Source of the DNA: Pseudomonas sp. B21-015
Lineage (GTDB): Bacteria > Pseudomonadota > Gammaproteobacteria > Pseudomonadales > Pseudomonadaceae
Direction of reading: 5' to 3'
DNA: 64,000 nt
NCBI RefSeq assembly: GCF_024749285.1
Contig: NZ_CP087196.1
Coordinates: 2,480,001 to 2,544,000 of the forward strand
Made by a program: the position numbers and the translations under genes. Below the pieces are notes generated by a model. That model did no database searches, was not told the origin of the DNA, and was given only the letters and a program-made list of their open reading frames with translations. How positions within the stretch are numbered: the stretch's first letter is position 1; each line of letters opens with the position of its first letter. Positions 1 to 8,086 of this stretch are shown here, piece by piece.

Positions 1-532
1 TGAAATCTTTGTCTTCGCCGGTGCGCAGGTTTTCGTTGAAGCCGCCGACCTTGTCGAACCATGGACGACGCATCAACAGGTTGGAGCTGGGCAGCCATCG
101 CACTGTTTTCAGCGTTTCATCGTTCGGGCGCAACGTGCGGCGTTGCCAGGCATTGGCATACCACGGGGCTTCGGCCGGGGTGTGCAGGTCCAGTCCCAGG
201 ACGTCGACCTGAGCCGCGGGTTGGATGCTCAACAACAGCGTGAGCCAGTCCTCGGGCATCTCGATATCGGCATCGATGAAGCCCAGCCATTCGCCTGTCG
301 CCATCGCCGCCCCGCGATTGCGCAGGGCGCCGATCAGCAGCCCGGGCAGCACCAGCACCTGCGCCCCGAGCTGGCGAGCGATGTGCGGGCCCTGATCGTC
401 GGAGCCGTTATCGGCCACGATCAGCTCGCATTCCAGCCTGGCGGCTTCGGCGGCTTTTTTCGCGGCGAGCAAGGTGCGGCCGATGTGTCGGGCTTCGTTG
501 TACATCGGGATGACGAGGCTGATGCGGCTCAT
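1..532 (-). CDS. Glycosyltransferase family 2 (3' part outside window)
   Basis: The first 177 codons of a GT2-fold glycosyltransferase. The N-terminus reads SLVIPMYNEARHIGRTL, followed by the nucleotide-binding stretch LIVADNGSDDQ near residue 40 and FIDADIEMP near residue 88, which resembles the DxD motif. The start (ATG at 532) overlaps the stop of the upstream polymerase gene by 4 bases (ATGA), so it is translationally coupled as a late gene of the exopolysaccharide operon. It probably adds a sugar to the lipid-linked repeat unit on the cytoplasmic side. Donor and acceptor cannot be read from the sequence. The C-terminus lies beyond base 1. Confidence 0.88.
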   Translation of the reverse strand, partial: MSRISLVIPMYNEARHIGRTLLAAKKAAEAARLECELIVADNGSDDQGPHIARQLGAQVLVLPGLLIGALRNRGAAMATGEWLGFIDADIEMPEDWLTLLLSIQPAAQVDVLGLDLHTPAEAPWYANAWQRRTLRPNDETLKTVRWLPSSNLLMRRPWFDKVGGFNENLRTGEDKDF

Positions 533-1896
533 GCCCTTGCCTCCGTCGGCGGATGTTCTTCAGCCTTGAGGCGCAGCACGCAAGTCAGCGCGAGCATGAT
601 CCACAGGTATTTGTGATTCGGTGCGCTGAGGAACATCAAGAACAGCAGCAGCGACAGATAGCTGATACCCAGGTGCGTGATCATGTCGGCCTGTTCCCAG
701 TTGCGTCGCAGCAACCAGGCGTGTCGGGCGCGGATCAGGTTGTACATCCCCAGGCCCAGCATGCCGACGAACAACAGCCCGGCGGGAATCCCCACTTCGC
801 TGAAGATTTCCAGATAAGTGTTGTGAGCGCGGCGATACAGGTCGCCCGGCTTGCGGTTGGCGGAAAACGCTTTGGCGTAACCGGTGGTGGCGTACTGCAG
901 CGGGAAGGTGCCGGGGCCGGAACCGAGTAACGGGTGCTCACGAATGACCTGGCTGCCGACCACAAGGTATGACGCGCGGCGGCCAAGGGATTCGTCCTGG
1001 CTCTTGGCGCCGGCCTTCAAGATGCTCAAGGACTGGATGCGCGCGACGTAACCGGCCGGCATCGAATAAATGGCCAGCGGAATCACGAGCACCAGGCCGA
1101 GCATGGCAAAACCCAGATGGCGCGGACGGATGCGTGGCAACTGAGCGCGGTAGTGCCAGGCACCGATCATCAAACTGAGGAACAGCACCACCAACCCGGA
1201 ACGGGATTCGGTCTTGGTCATGCCGCCCAGCAGCAAAATGCAGCAGGCGCCCCAGAATAATCGGTGCAACAGGTTCGGGCCACGGATCACCAGCAGCAGG
1301 CCCAACGGCACGGCGAAGGCGATCAGCAGGGCAAACGAGTTCGGGTCTTCCAGCAACCCGGCGGCGCGGCCCTGGTCCTGATACTTGATGGAAAACATGG
1401 CCAGCACGCAGGTCGCGCTGACGCTGAGGGTCACCAGCCGGGCGAACAGATCGAGGTTCAGCTCACGGCCGATCAGCAAGGTAATCACAAACAGAATCAA
1501 GCCGACAGACAGTTCCCGCAGATGACTCTGGGACATGTCCAGGTTGTCGGTATTGATCATGCTCAACCCGTACAACACCATGAAGCCGATCAGGAAGCGC
1601 CAGATGTTGCTGCGCAGGCGCTCGGACGGAATCTGGTGCATGGCCAGTTGCAACATCAGGATCAGTGCCAGTGACGCCCCGATGAACTTGGTGCCCGACA
1701 GTGCGCTGCCCTTGAAGAAACCTTCGAACGGCACCAGCGCCGCGATGCCCAACAAACCCCAGGCGGGTTTTCGGTACAGCACCGCGACAGCCACCAGGCC
1801 GAGCACTGCGCCCGGCGCCAGAAATGGATAAGGACTGGCCAGCAAACCGAGGCAGACCAGGGCGAGCAGACTGACGATCGAGAGCGGAAAGATCAC
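529..1896 (-). CDS. O-antigen ligase / polysaccharide polymerase family membrane protein (Wzy/WaaL-like)
   Basis: A 455-residue polytopic membrane protein with about 10-12 hydrophobic segments spread over its length. A large periplasmic loop (about residues 270-370) carries HPLLGSGPGTF and RRAHNTYLEIFSEVG, the conserved motif of the Wzy_C / O-antigen ligase family. In an operon with Wza and Wzz homologues the expected role is periplasmic polymerisation of repeat units rather than LPS ligation, but the family alone cannot decide this. It overlaps the upstream glycosyltransferase by 4 bases and the downstream GT2 by 4 bases, as expected in a tight operon. Confidence 0.88.
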   Translation of the reverse strand: MIFPLSIVSLLALVCLGLLASPYPFLAPGAVLGLVAVAVLYRKPAWGLLGIAALVPFEGFFKGSALSGTKFIGASLALILMLQLAMHQIPSERLRSNIWRFLIGFMVLYGLSMINTDNLDMSQSHLRELSVGLILFVITLLIGRELNLDLFARLVTLSVSATCVLAMFSIKYQDQGRAAGLLEDPNSFALLIAFAVPLGLLLVIRGPNLLHRLFWGACCILLLGGMTKTESRSGLVVLFLSLMIGAWHYRAQLPRIRPRHLGFAMLGLVLVIPLAIYSMPAGYVARIQSLSILKAGAKSQDESLGRRASYLVVGSQVIREHPLLGSGPGTFPLQYATTGYAKAFSANRKPGDLYRRAHNTYLEIFSEVGIPAGLLFVGMLGLGMYNLIRARHAWLLRRNWEQADMITHLGISYLSLLLFLMFLSAPNHKYLWIMLALTCVLRLKAEEHPPTEARA

Positions 1897-2996
1897 GCGC
1901 GTGCCTCCCGTGCAGTACGGATATAAAGCTGCGACCAGCGTTCAGCCAAAGCCTTCAGGTCGTAACGGTCCAATTGCGTACGTTTTGCGTTGTCGATCAA
2001 TTCGCGAGCCAGTGCCGGCTCATTCAGCAGCGTATCGATCTGCCGGGCGAGGGCGGCGCTGTCGGTGGGTGTCGCCAGCAGGCCGTTGTGCCGGTCCTCC
2101 AGCACATCGGGAATCCCGCCGACGCTGAACGCCACTACGGGCACTCCGGCCTGCATCGCTTCCAGTAGAATCATCGGCGTGCCCTCGGTGCGCGAGCTGA
2201 TCACCAGTGCATCGAGTTGCTGCCACCACCGGTTCATGTCGGTCTGGTAACCCGGCAAGGTGATGCGTTCGTGCAAGCCGGCAGCGGCAATCCGCGCCAG
2301 CAGGATTTCCTGTTCCGGGCCGTCGCCGAGCATCACGGCGTCCAGTTGCGGGTGTTGCTGGCAGAGTGGGATCAGGGCATCGAGAAACAGGTCCGGGCCT
2401 TTTTCGTTGCTCAGTCGCCCGACGTAACCCGCCAGCCAGCGCGGGTGTTTGACGTTGTCGGGCAGCCGGTTGCTGGCTGTTGGCAGACCATTGGGAATCA
2501 CTTGCAGTTTCTCCGTCCGGACACTGGCCTTGCGGTGCAGCACGGCGATACTTTCTGCCACGCAAACCACGCGATGCACCGACGCCGTGCGGCACAATTG
2601 CAGGCTCAGCCAGCCGTAGAAGCGTTGCTTGCGACTGCGCGGCGTGAAGCCATGCTGGGTAATCACCAACGGTAAATCCAACAACGTCGCGCCGACCCAG
2701 CCAAACAGCAGACCCTTGAAATTGTGCGTATTGATCAGCGGCTGTTCAGCCCGCCGCTGACGTAAATGACCCAGCAATTGCCCCAGTCCCGCAAAAGCAC
2801 GGCAGTCGACCCCGGCCTCGCGGAACCGATCGATCAGGGCTGGCGGCGCATCCAGAAACAGCACTTGATGTTGCCCCGGCGTCGCCAGGCAATGGTCCAG
2901 CAACATCCGCTCAGCGCCATAGAAGCCGCCGCTGCTGATCAAATGCATGATCGGCAGCGCGCTGGCGTTGAGCGGCCCGTTCAATGGCGCACCCAA
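1893..2996 (-). CDS. Glycosyltransferase family 4 (group 1)
   Basis: A 367-residue GT-B fold glycosyltransferase. The N-terminal acceptor half starts MHLISSGGFYGAERM after a short leader. The C-terminal donor half has YVGRLSNEKGPDLFLDAL and the E-x7-E motif EGTPMILLE at about residues 271-279, followed by VGGIPDVLED, typical of retaining group 1 enzymes. The ATG at 2996 overlaps the end of the wzz-like gene by 16 bases; an internal ATG 16 codons later would still contain the whole domain. It probably extends the undecaprenyl-linked repeat unit in the cytoplasm. The sugar specificity is unknown. Confidence 0.9.
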   Translation of the reverse strand: MGAPLNGPLNASALPIMHLISSGGFYGAERMLLDHCLATPGQHQVLFLDAPPALIDRFREAGVDCRAFAGLGQLLGHLRQRRAEQPLINTHNFKGLLFGWVGATLLDLPLVITQHGFTPRSRKQRFYGWLSLQLCRTASVHRVVCVAESIAVLHRKASVRTEKLQVIPNGLPTASNRLPDNVKHPRWLAGYVGRLSNEKGPDLFLDALIPLCQQHPQLDAVMLGDGPEQEILLARIAAAGLHERITLPGYQTDMNRWWQQLDALVISSRTEGTPMILLEAMQAGVPVVAFSVGGIPDVLEDRHNGLLATPTDSAALARQIDTLLNEPALARELIDNAKRTQLDRYDLKALAERWSQLYIRTAREARA

Positions 2997-4576
2997 TACA
3001 TGAAGCTGGGCACGGTCCAGTTCTTGTGCGGGTTGTTCGGCAGGGTGTTCTGATCGTTGATCACCAACAGCACCGGCATGCCCAGTTCATGGGTGATTTG
3101 CGCTGGATGTTTGAAGCGGTGATCGAAGAACTCACGCACGTAGACGAAGGCAATCGCCAGCAGCAGACCGGTCAGCATCCCGAACGGGATGATCAGCAGC
3201 GGTTTGGGATACGCTGCCTCGGTCGGTTCGTACGGTGGGCTGAGCACCTTGGCGTTGGAAATATTGTTGTCCAGCGAACGGGCGGTGCTGCTTTCGGCAA
3301 AACGCTGCGCGTAGGTGGAGAACGCCGCGTGCAAGGCAGTGATCTCGGTGTCCATCTGCTGCAACTTGCTCTGAGCCACTTGCAATTGATGAATGCGGTT
3401 CTTGAACGCGGCGATGCGCGCGGTTTTCTGGTTGATCACCGCGGTGACGATCGCCAGGTCGTTGGTACGCTCCTGAATCCGGTTGCTGACGATCTTCAGG
3501 AACTGCTGACGGGTGCGGGAAATCTGCTCACGGGTCAACAGCATCGGTTCACTGCCTGGCTGGAATACCGCCAGGTCGTTCATGTAACGGGCGACCTGAG
3601 TCGTCAGTTGTTCACCCAGTTGCCGGATCTCCCGGTCTTCGAAGGCAATGTTGTCCACCGTGGTGGTGAACGTGAAGGGGAAAGTGTAATCGCTGAGCCG
3701 CGACGTACTGGTGGCGGCTGTCAGGGCGGTTTTCAGGTAGTCGAGCCAGCGCTGGCTTTGCAACAGGCGATCCTGATACTGGTTCAGGGCCTCTTCCTCG
3801 GTGTTGATGGCGTTGAGGCGGAAGGTGATTTCTTCCTTCGGATCGGACGAGCCTACCCCTTCGAGCAACGCCAGTCGTGTGCCTTCCAGGCCATCGAGGC
3901 GCACCTGATATTGCTTCTTCTTGGTTTCGTAGAAACTCTGCGGCAATTCGATCGATTGCAGTTCCTGGCGGTTGGTCAGGTAGTTTCGCAGCAACTGCGC
4001 GACAAATCGCGTGCCCTGGGCAGGATCGCCATAGCTGTAGACAATCGAGATCACGTTGGATCCCGGCAGGGTATCGATCCTCAGGTTCTCGGTGGCCTGT
4101 TGGGTGAAGACATCCAGGTCGGTATCGCGCTCGGGATCGGTTTCAAGCCCGAACGCGTCGCGCACCGGGTTGATCACGTATTCACGCAAGGGGGTGGCCA
4201 CGAAACGTTTGATCGGTCCGGTCACCAGTGTGCTGAAGGCCCCGGGGTTGGGCTTGTACTCGCCTTTGGCCTGCAGGTCGCTGATGGTCTGACGGATCAG
4301 GGCCGGTGAGCGCAGGATGTTGCTCTCGGTTTCCATGTCTGCCAGTGACGGCGGAATGAAAGAGGCGTCGCCTTGGGTCAGGGACGTGGTGGCGTCTCCC
4401 TGAGAGAGTTTTTTGGACTGCACGAGCACCTGCGCGGTGATATCGAAGCTCTGTTTGAGCATCAGCGGCAAGAGCAGGGCAATCACTGCAAAGCTCAGGA
4501 AGATTCGCTTCACCAACCGCTTGTTGGCGAAGAAGATCCTGAAGAACTCATGCAGGTAGTTTTCCTTTGGGTTCAT
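2981..4576 (-). CDS. Wzz/GumC-type polysaccharide co-polymerase
   Basis: 531 residues with a Wzz-type N-terminus: a membrane helix at about residues 25-42 (IFLSFAVIALLLPLML), a long periplasmic coiled-coil-rich region (about 45-460) and a second membrane helix at about 470-490 (IPFGMLTGLLLAIAFVYV). The short cytoplasmic tail has no kinase domain. Such proteins control chain length and connect the inner-membrane polymerase with the outer-membrane Wza channel. The gene follows the wza-like gene by 17 bases. The cytoplasmic ATPase partner is encoded separately two genes upstream, the split arrangement usual in Gram-positive capsule loci and in some Pseudomonas EPS loci. Confidence 0.88.
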   Translation of the reverse strand: MNPKENYLHEFFRIFFANKRLVKRIFLSFAVIALLLPLMLKQSFDITAQVLVQSKKLSQGDATTSLTQGDASFIPPSLADMETESNILRSPALIRQTISDLQAKGEYKPNPGAFSTLVTGPIKRFVATPLREYVINPVRDAFGLETDPERDTDLDVFTQQATENLRIDTLPGSNVISIVYSYGDPAQGTRFVAQLLRNYLTNRQELQSIELPQSFYETKKKQYQVRLDGLEGTRLALLEGVGSSDPKEEITFRLNAINTEEEALNQYQDRLLQSQRWLDYLKTALTAATSTSRLSDYTFPFTFTTTVDNIAFEDREIRQLGEQLTTQVARYMNDLAVFQPGSEPMLLTREQISRTRQQFLKIVSNRIQERTNDLAIVTAVINQKTARIAAFKNRIHQLQVAQSKLQQMDTEITALHAAFSTYAQRFAESSTARSLDNNISNAKVLSPPYEPTEAAYPKPLLIIPFGMLTGLLLAIAFVYVREFFDHRFKHPAQITHELGMPVLLVINDQNTLPNNPHKNWTVPSFMYWVRH

Positions 4577-4593
4577 GATCGGTTACCTGAGCG

Positions 4594-5616
4594 TTAGTTG
4601 TTACTGCCTTTGTTGTCGACGCGGTAGCCGAAGCCGAAGCCGACCCCCTGGAACAACACCACGTCCGCCAGTTGCCGCGCGAGCTCACCAGCGCTTGCCA
4701 GTTTGGTCTTGGGCACGTAGAGCATGTCGTCCGGTTGCAGGTAAGCAATCTGCGACGCGTCACCGGACAAGGCTTTTTCCACGTCGTAGCGCACGGCCTG
4801 CACCTGATTGCCGTTGCGGCGCATGATCACCACCGAGTCGAGCCGCGCCTTGACGTTGGTGCCACGGGCCAGGGTCAGCGCTTCAAGCACCGAGACGGGT
4901 CGGTTGATCGGGTAGGAGCCCGGTTGCGCAACTTCACCCAGCACATAGATTTCGTTGCCCGACGTGGATTTGAGCATGACGTCGACCGTCATTCGCCCCG
5001 GCAATTGCGCGTAGCGCTGATTGAGGAAGGTTTCCAGTTGGTTGACGGTCATGCCTTGCAGCGGCACGGAGCCGATTTCCGGGAAACTGGCATAGCCGTC
5101 GTTGCCCACGGTAATCTCCCGGCTCATGCCGGTGGCGGGGTGGTTCAGGGTGGTCTTGAGGTTCTGCTCGCTGCTCAGCGGGCTGGTGACCAGCACAGTC
5201 ACCTGGTTGCGATTGGGCTGGAACAGGGATTTGCGCTCATAGACGCGCTGGATCTCCTGCCGCGCTTCGACCGACGTCAGCCCGGCGACTTTCACCGCGG
5301 TATTGGCCCCCGGCAGTTCAATGGTACCGTCGGGCAGCACCAGTTGAGTGCCATTGAGCTGGCTGGCCGCGGTGAAGTTCAGGGCGACCTGGTCACCGGA
5401 CTGAATGCGGTAAGCGCCCGAGCCAGTGGTACTGATGTGAAAGATCACATCCAGCACGTCCTTGGGCCGCAGGGTCTGTTCGACCCTGGGCATGTCGGTG
5501 GCCTGGGCGTTGGCCGGCGCGGCCGTGAGGATCTGCACCGGCATACTCTGGGTTTCACTGGTGCTGGAGCAGCCTGCAAGCGGCAGCAACAGCAGGAGAA
5601 GCATTTTGGCGTTCAT
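4594..5616 (-). CDS. Wza-type polysaccharide export lipoprotein
   Basis: 340 residues from the ATG at 5616, chosen because it gives a lipoprotein signal (MNAKMLLLLLLPLAGCSS, lipobox LAGC, Cys16) and has an AAGGA ribosome site 10 bases upstream. A longer reading frame from 5661 would overlap the preceding gene and bury the signal. The body has the Poly_export domain (about 55-150, LRPKDVLDVIFHI) and SLBB-like segments (about 155-290, with GEVAQPGSYPINRPVSVLEAL). The family forms the outer-membrane export channel for capsule or exopolysaccharide. The C-terminal part, which would form the outer-membrane helix barrel, ends GFGFGYRVDNKGSNN and has no clear amphipathic helix. Confidence 0.9.
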   Translation of the reverse strand: MNAKMLLLLLLPLAGCSSTSETQSMPVQILTAAPANAQATDMPRVEQTLRPKDVLDVIFHISTTGSGAYRIQSGDQVALNFTAASQLNGTQLVLPDGTIELPGANTAVKVAGLTSVEARQEIQRVYERKSLFQPNRNQVTVLVTSPLSSEQNLKTTLNHPATGMSREITVGNDGYASFPEIGSVPLQGMTVNQLETFLNQRYAQLPGRMTVDVMLKSTSGNEIYVLGEVAQPGSYPINRPVSVLEALTLARGTNVKARLDSVVIMRRNGNQVQAVRYDVEKALSGDASQIAYLQPDDMLYVPKTKLASAGELARQLADVVLFQGVGFGFGYRVDNKGSNN

Positions 5617-5639
5617 GGCGTCATCCTTTCTGCGGTTGC

Positions 5640-6284
5640 TTACAGGTTTTTGTAGAGCCATTTGGGCATGTAGTACTTGCGTCGGTTGAAGACGCTGCCC
5701 ACCAGTTTTGCGCCGGCCTGGGTCAAGCGCTGGACCGCGGCCTGAGCCACTTCCCAGCGCGTGTCTTCGGCGCGCACCACCATGATCACGCCGTCCACCA
5801 GGGTGCTGATGACCAGGGTGTCGGCGGCCGAATACACCGCGTCGCCGTCGATCACCACAAAGCGATACCGATCGCCCAGTTGGTTGAGCAACGGGGCCAG
5901 CTGTTCAGTCGTCAGGTGCTCGGCGCCGCGGATGTGCCGCCCGTTCGGCAGGATGTGGAAGGGCAGGCTGGAGACGTTCACCAGACAGTCCTGCAACAAT
6001 GGCGGGGAGGCGTTGAACAGCAGGTCGCGAAAGCCGCGCTCTTTGCTCAGCCCCAGCTGTTGCGTGAGGTTGGTCTCCGACTGGCTGGCGTCCACCAGTA
6101 ACACTTGGCCGCTGCTCATTGACGCCAGTTGCTTGGCCAGCGCCAGGGCGCTGGTGGTGGTGCCGGCGCCTGCATTGGCAGCGGTCAGGAAGAGGATCCG
6201 CAGATCCAGGTCGAGCACGGTCGAGGTCAGGTTGGACTCGCTCGGGCTGGCGATGGTCAGGCTTTTGTTCGATGAACCGTCCAT
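5640..6284 (-). CDS. BY-kinase/MinD-like ATPase of polysaccharide synthesis with degenerate P-loop
   Basis: 214 residues matching the cytoplasmic ATPase domain of CapB/CpsD/Wzc tyrosine kinases: ILFLTAANAGAGTTTSALALAK at residues 30-51, VLLVDAS near 61-67 and FVVIDGD near 142-148. The Walker A motif should read GxGK[ST] but has GAGTTTS, so the invariant lysine (position 42) is Thr. Walker A' (DAS) and Walker B (IDGD) are also atypical. The C-terminus carries a small tyrosine cluster (RRKYYMPKWLYKNL). The gene starts directly after the sugar-transferase stop, with GGAG 9 bases before the ATG. It may work as a non-catalytic regulator of the Wzz protein; loss of phosphotransfer is inferred, not shown. 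Confidence 0.8.
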   Translation of the reverse strand: MDGSSNKSLTIASPSESNLTSTVLDLDLRILFLTAANAGAGTTTSALALAKQLASMSSGQVLLVDASQSETNLTQQLGLSKERGFRDLLFNASPPLLQDCLVNVSSLPFHILPNGRHIRGAEHLTTEQLAPLLNQLGDRYRFVVIDGDAVYSAADTLVISTLVDGVIMVVRAEDTRWEVAQAAVQRLTQAGAKLVGSVFNRRKYYMPKWLYKNL

Positions 6285-7031
6285 TTAACTCGCTCCGTGG
6301 CCGCTGAATACTTTGAAGGGGGTTTTCAACAGGATCTTCAGATCAAGCAAAAGGCTCTGCTCGGCGATGTAGGTGAGATCCAACTCAACGCGCTGGTCGA
6401 AGTCGATATTGCTGCGCCCGGAGATCTGCCACAGGCCGGTCATGCCGGGGTAGATGCTCAGGCGTGCAAGGTGGCTATCCTTGTAACGATGGGCGTTGAA
6501 CGAGGTTGGCCGCGGGCCCACCAAACGCATGTCGCCGCTCACCACATTGATCAGGTTCGGTAACTCATCGAGGCTGCTGCGTCGCAGGAAGCCGCCGATG
6601 GGGGTAATCCGCGGGTCGTCGTCGATCTTGAAGTCGATGGCGTCGGCGCCGTGCTTGTTCAGATATCGCAGGGACTCCTTGAGCTCCTCGGCGTTGGTCA
6701 CCATGGTGCGGAACTTGTACATGCCGAACATGCGGCCGCGATAGCCGGTGCGTTTCTGCACGAACATCACCGGCCCCGGGCTGCTGAATTTGATCACCAG
6801 CGCCAGAACCAGCAGCACTGGGGAGATCAGCAGCAAAATCACCAGTGCACCGAGGCATGCGAACACTCGGTTGGTTCGTGACAGGGTCCAGGGGCGACCG
6901 CCGTTGCGGCCGGTCATCCAGCCGCGACCCTGCATGTGGATCGCCTTGTCGAGGCGCATTCGGTGCTCGGGGTCCAGGCGGTTGTCACGCTGCATGTGAT
7001 CGAGCAACACGCCTTTTTCATGTCCAGTCAT
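6285..7031 (-). CDS. Undecaprenyl-phosphate sugar phosphotransferase (priming transferase)
   Basis: 248 residues with one membrane segment (about 55-80, ACLGALVILLLISPVLLVLALVI) followed by the bacterial sugar-transferase domain: FVQKRTGYRGRMFGMYKFRTM, RRSSLDELPNLINVVSGDMRLVGPRP and YPGMTGLWQISGRS. The family transfers a sugar-1-phosphate to undecaprenyl phosphate and starts repeat-unit assembly. It is the short form without the N-terminal multi-helix module of WbaP/WcaJ. Its ATG overlaps the epimerase stop (ATGA), and GAGGA lies just upstream. The sugar could be Glc, Gal or a uronic acid. Confidence 0.92.
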   Translation of the reverse strand: MTGHEKGVLLDHMQRDNRLDPEHRMRLDKAIHMQGRGWMTGRNGGRPWTLSRTNRVFACLGALVILLLISPVLLVLALVIKFSSPGPVMFVQKRTGYRGRMFGMYKFRTMVTNAEELKESLRYLNKHGADAIDFKIDDDPRITPIGGFLRRSSLDELPNLINVVSGDMRLVGPRPTSFNAHRYKDSHLARLSIYPGMTGLWQISGRSNIDFDQRVELDLTYIAEQSLLLDLKILLKTPFKVFSGHGAS

Positions 7032-8086
7032 AGAGTCCTCCGCTGAAGCCCGGCCATGAGTGGCGAGTGGGCGCTGCGCAGTGGGTAGTAGTCACGGAAC
7101 CAGGCGATGAATCGTCCGAGTCCTTCATCCAGCTCGATCCGTGGCTGGAAACCGGTGGCTTGCGCCAGATCGCTGGCATCGGCGCAGGTGTTGAGCACAT
7201 CACCCGGTTGCAGGGGCAGCAACTCGACGAGGGCTTTCTGTCCGAGGTGTTTTTCCAGCAGCGCCAGGTAGTCCTTGAGCGCTATTGGCTGCTGTCCGCC
7301 AATGTTGTAAATGCGCCACGGCGCCATGCTGCTGGCCGGGTCCGGTTGCTTGCGGTTCCAGTCCGGTGCCGCTTGGGGGGCACGTTCGAGCAGGCGGGCG
7401 ATGCTCTCGATGATGTCGTCGATGTAGGTGAAGTCCCGCTGGTGCTGGCCGTAGTTGAACAGCTTCAGCGGCTGCCCTTCGGCAATCGCCCGGGCGAACT
7501 GGATCGGCGACATGTCGGGCCGGCCCCAAGGCCCGTACACAGTGAAAAAACGCAAACCGGTGCAGGGAATGCCGAACAGATGGCTGTAGCTATGGGCCAT
7601 CGACTCGTTGGCTTTTTTGGTCGCGGCGTACAGCGACAACGGGTGGTCGACGTTGTCCTTGACCGAGTAAGGCGTGTGCTGGTTGGCGCCGTACACCGAA
7701 CTGGACGAGGCATAGATCAAGTGCTTGACCGGGTGGTGACGGCAGCTTTCGAGGATATTCAGGAACCCGCTCAAATTGCTGTCGAGGTAGGCCCGGGGAT
7801 TTTCCAGGGAGTGCCGCACCCCGGCCTGGGCCGCGAGGTGAATCACCACTTCCGGTTGTTCACACACAAACAGTGCGTCGAGGGCCTGGGCATCGGCCAG
7901 GTCGATTTTCGCGAGGGGGAAGTCGCCGACCTGCTCGCGCACCCAATCCACGCGATCGTGTTTGAGTTGCGGGTCGTAGTAATCATTGAAGTTGTCCAGC
8001 CCGCACACCTGATGCCCGTCACGCAACAGCCGCAACACACAATGGGCACCAATGAATCCGGCCGCTCCAGTGACGAGTATCTTCAT
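7028..8086 (-). CDS. UDP-glucuronate 4-epimerase (NAD-dependent, SDR family)
   Basis: 352 residues from the ATG at 8086, which overlaps the UDP-glucose dehydrogenase stop (ATGA). A longer frame reaching 8308 is only a shadow of that gene. NAD-binding GxxGxxG is at residues 7-13 (TGAAGFIG), the catalytic serine region is ASSSSVYG, and the YxxxK pair is Tyr153/Lys157. The segment FGIPCTGLRFFTVYGPWGRPDM is the hallmark of the UDP-glucuronate 4-epimerase subgroup rather than GalE. Together with the preceding dehydrogenase it should supply UDP-galacturonate, so the polysaccharide probably contains a uronic acid. Confidence 0.88.
   Translation of the reverse strand: MKILVTGAAGFIGAHCVLRLLRDGHQVCGLDNFNDYYDPQLKHDRVDWVREQVGDFPLAKIDLADAQALDALFVCEQPEVVIHLAAQAGVRHSLENPRAYLDSNLSGFLNILESCRHHPVKHLIYASSSSVYGANQHTPYSVKDNVDHPLSLYAATKKANESMAHSYSHLFGIPCTGLRFFTVYGPWGRPDMSPIQFARAIAEGQPLKLFNYGQHQRDFTYIDDIIESIARLLERAPQAAPDWNRKQPDPASSMAPWRIYNIGGQQPIALKDYLALLEKHLGQKALVELLPLQPGDVLNTCADASDLAQATGFQPRIELDEGLGRFIAWFRDYYPLRSAHSPLMAGLQRRTL

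Noticed and set aside
2984..4309. 441-codon open frame on the plus strand
   Set aside because: Antisense to the Wzz-like gene, whose membrane segments and operon context are clear.
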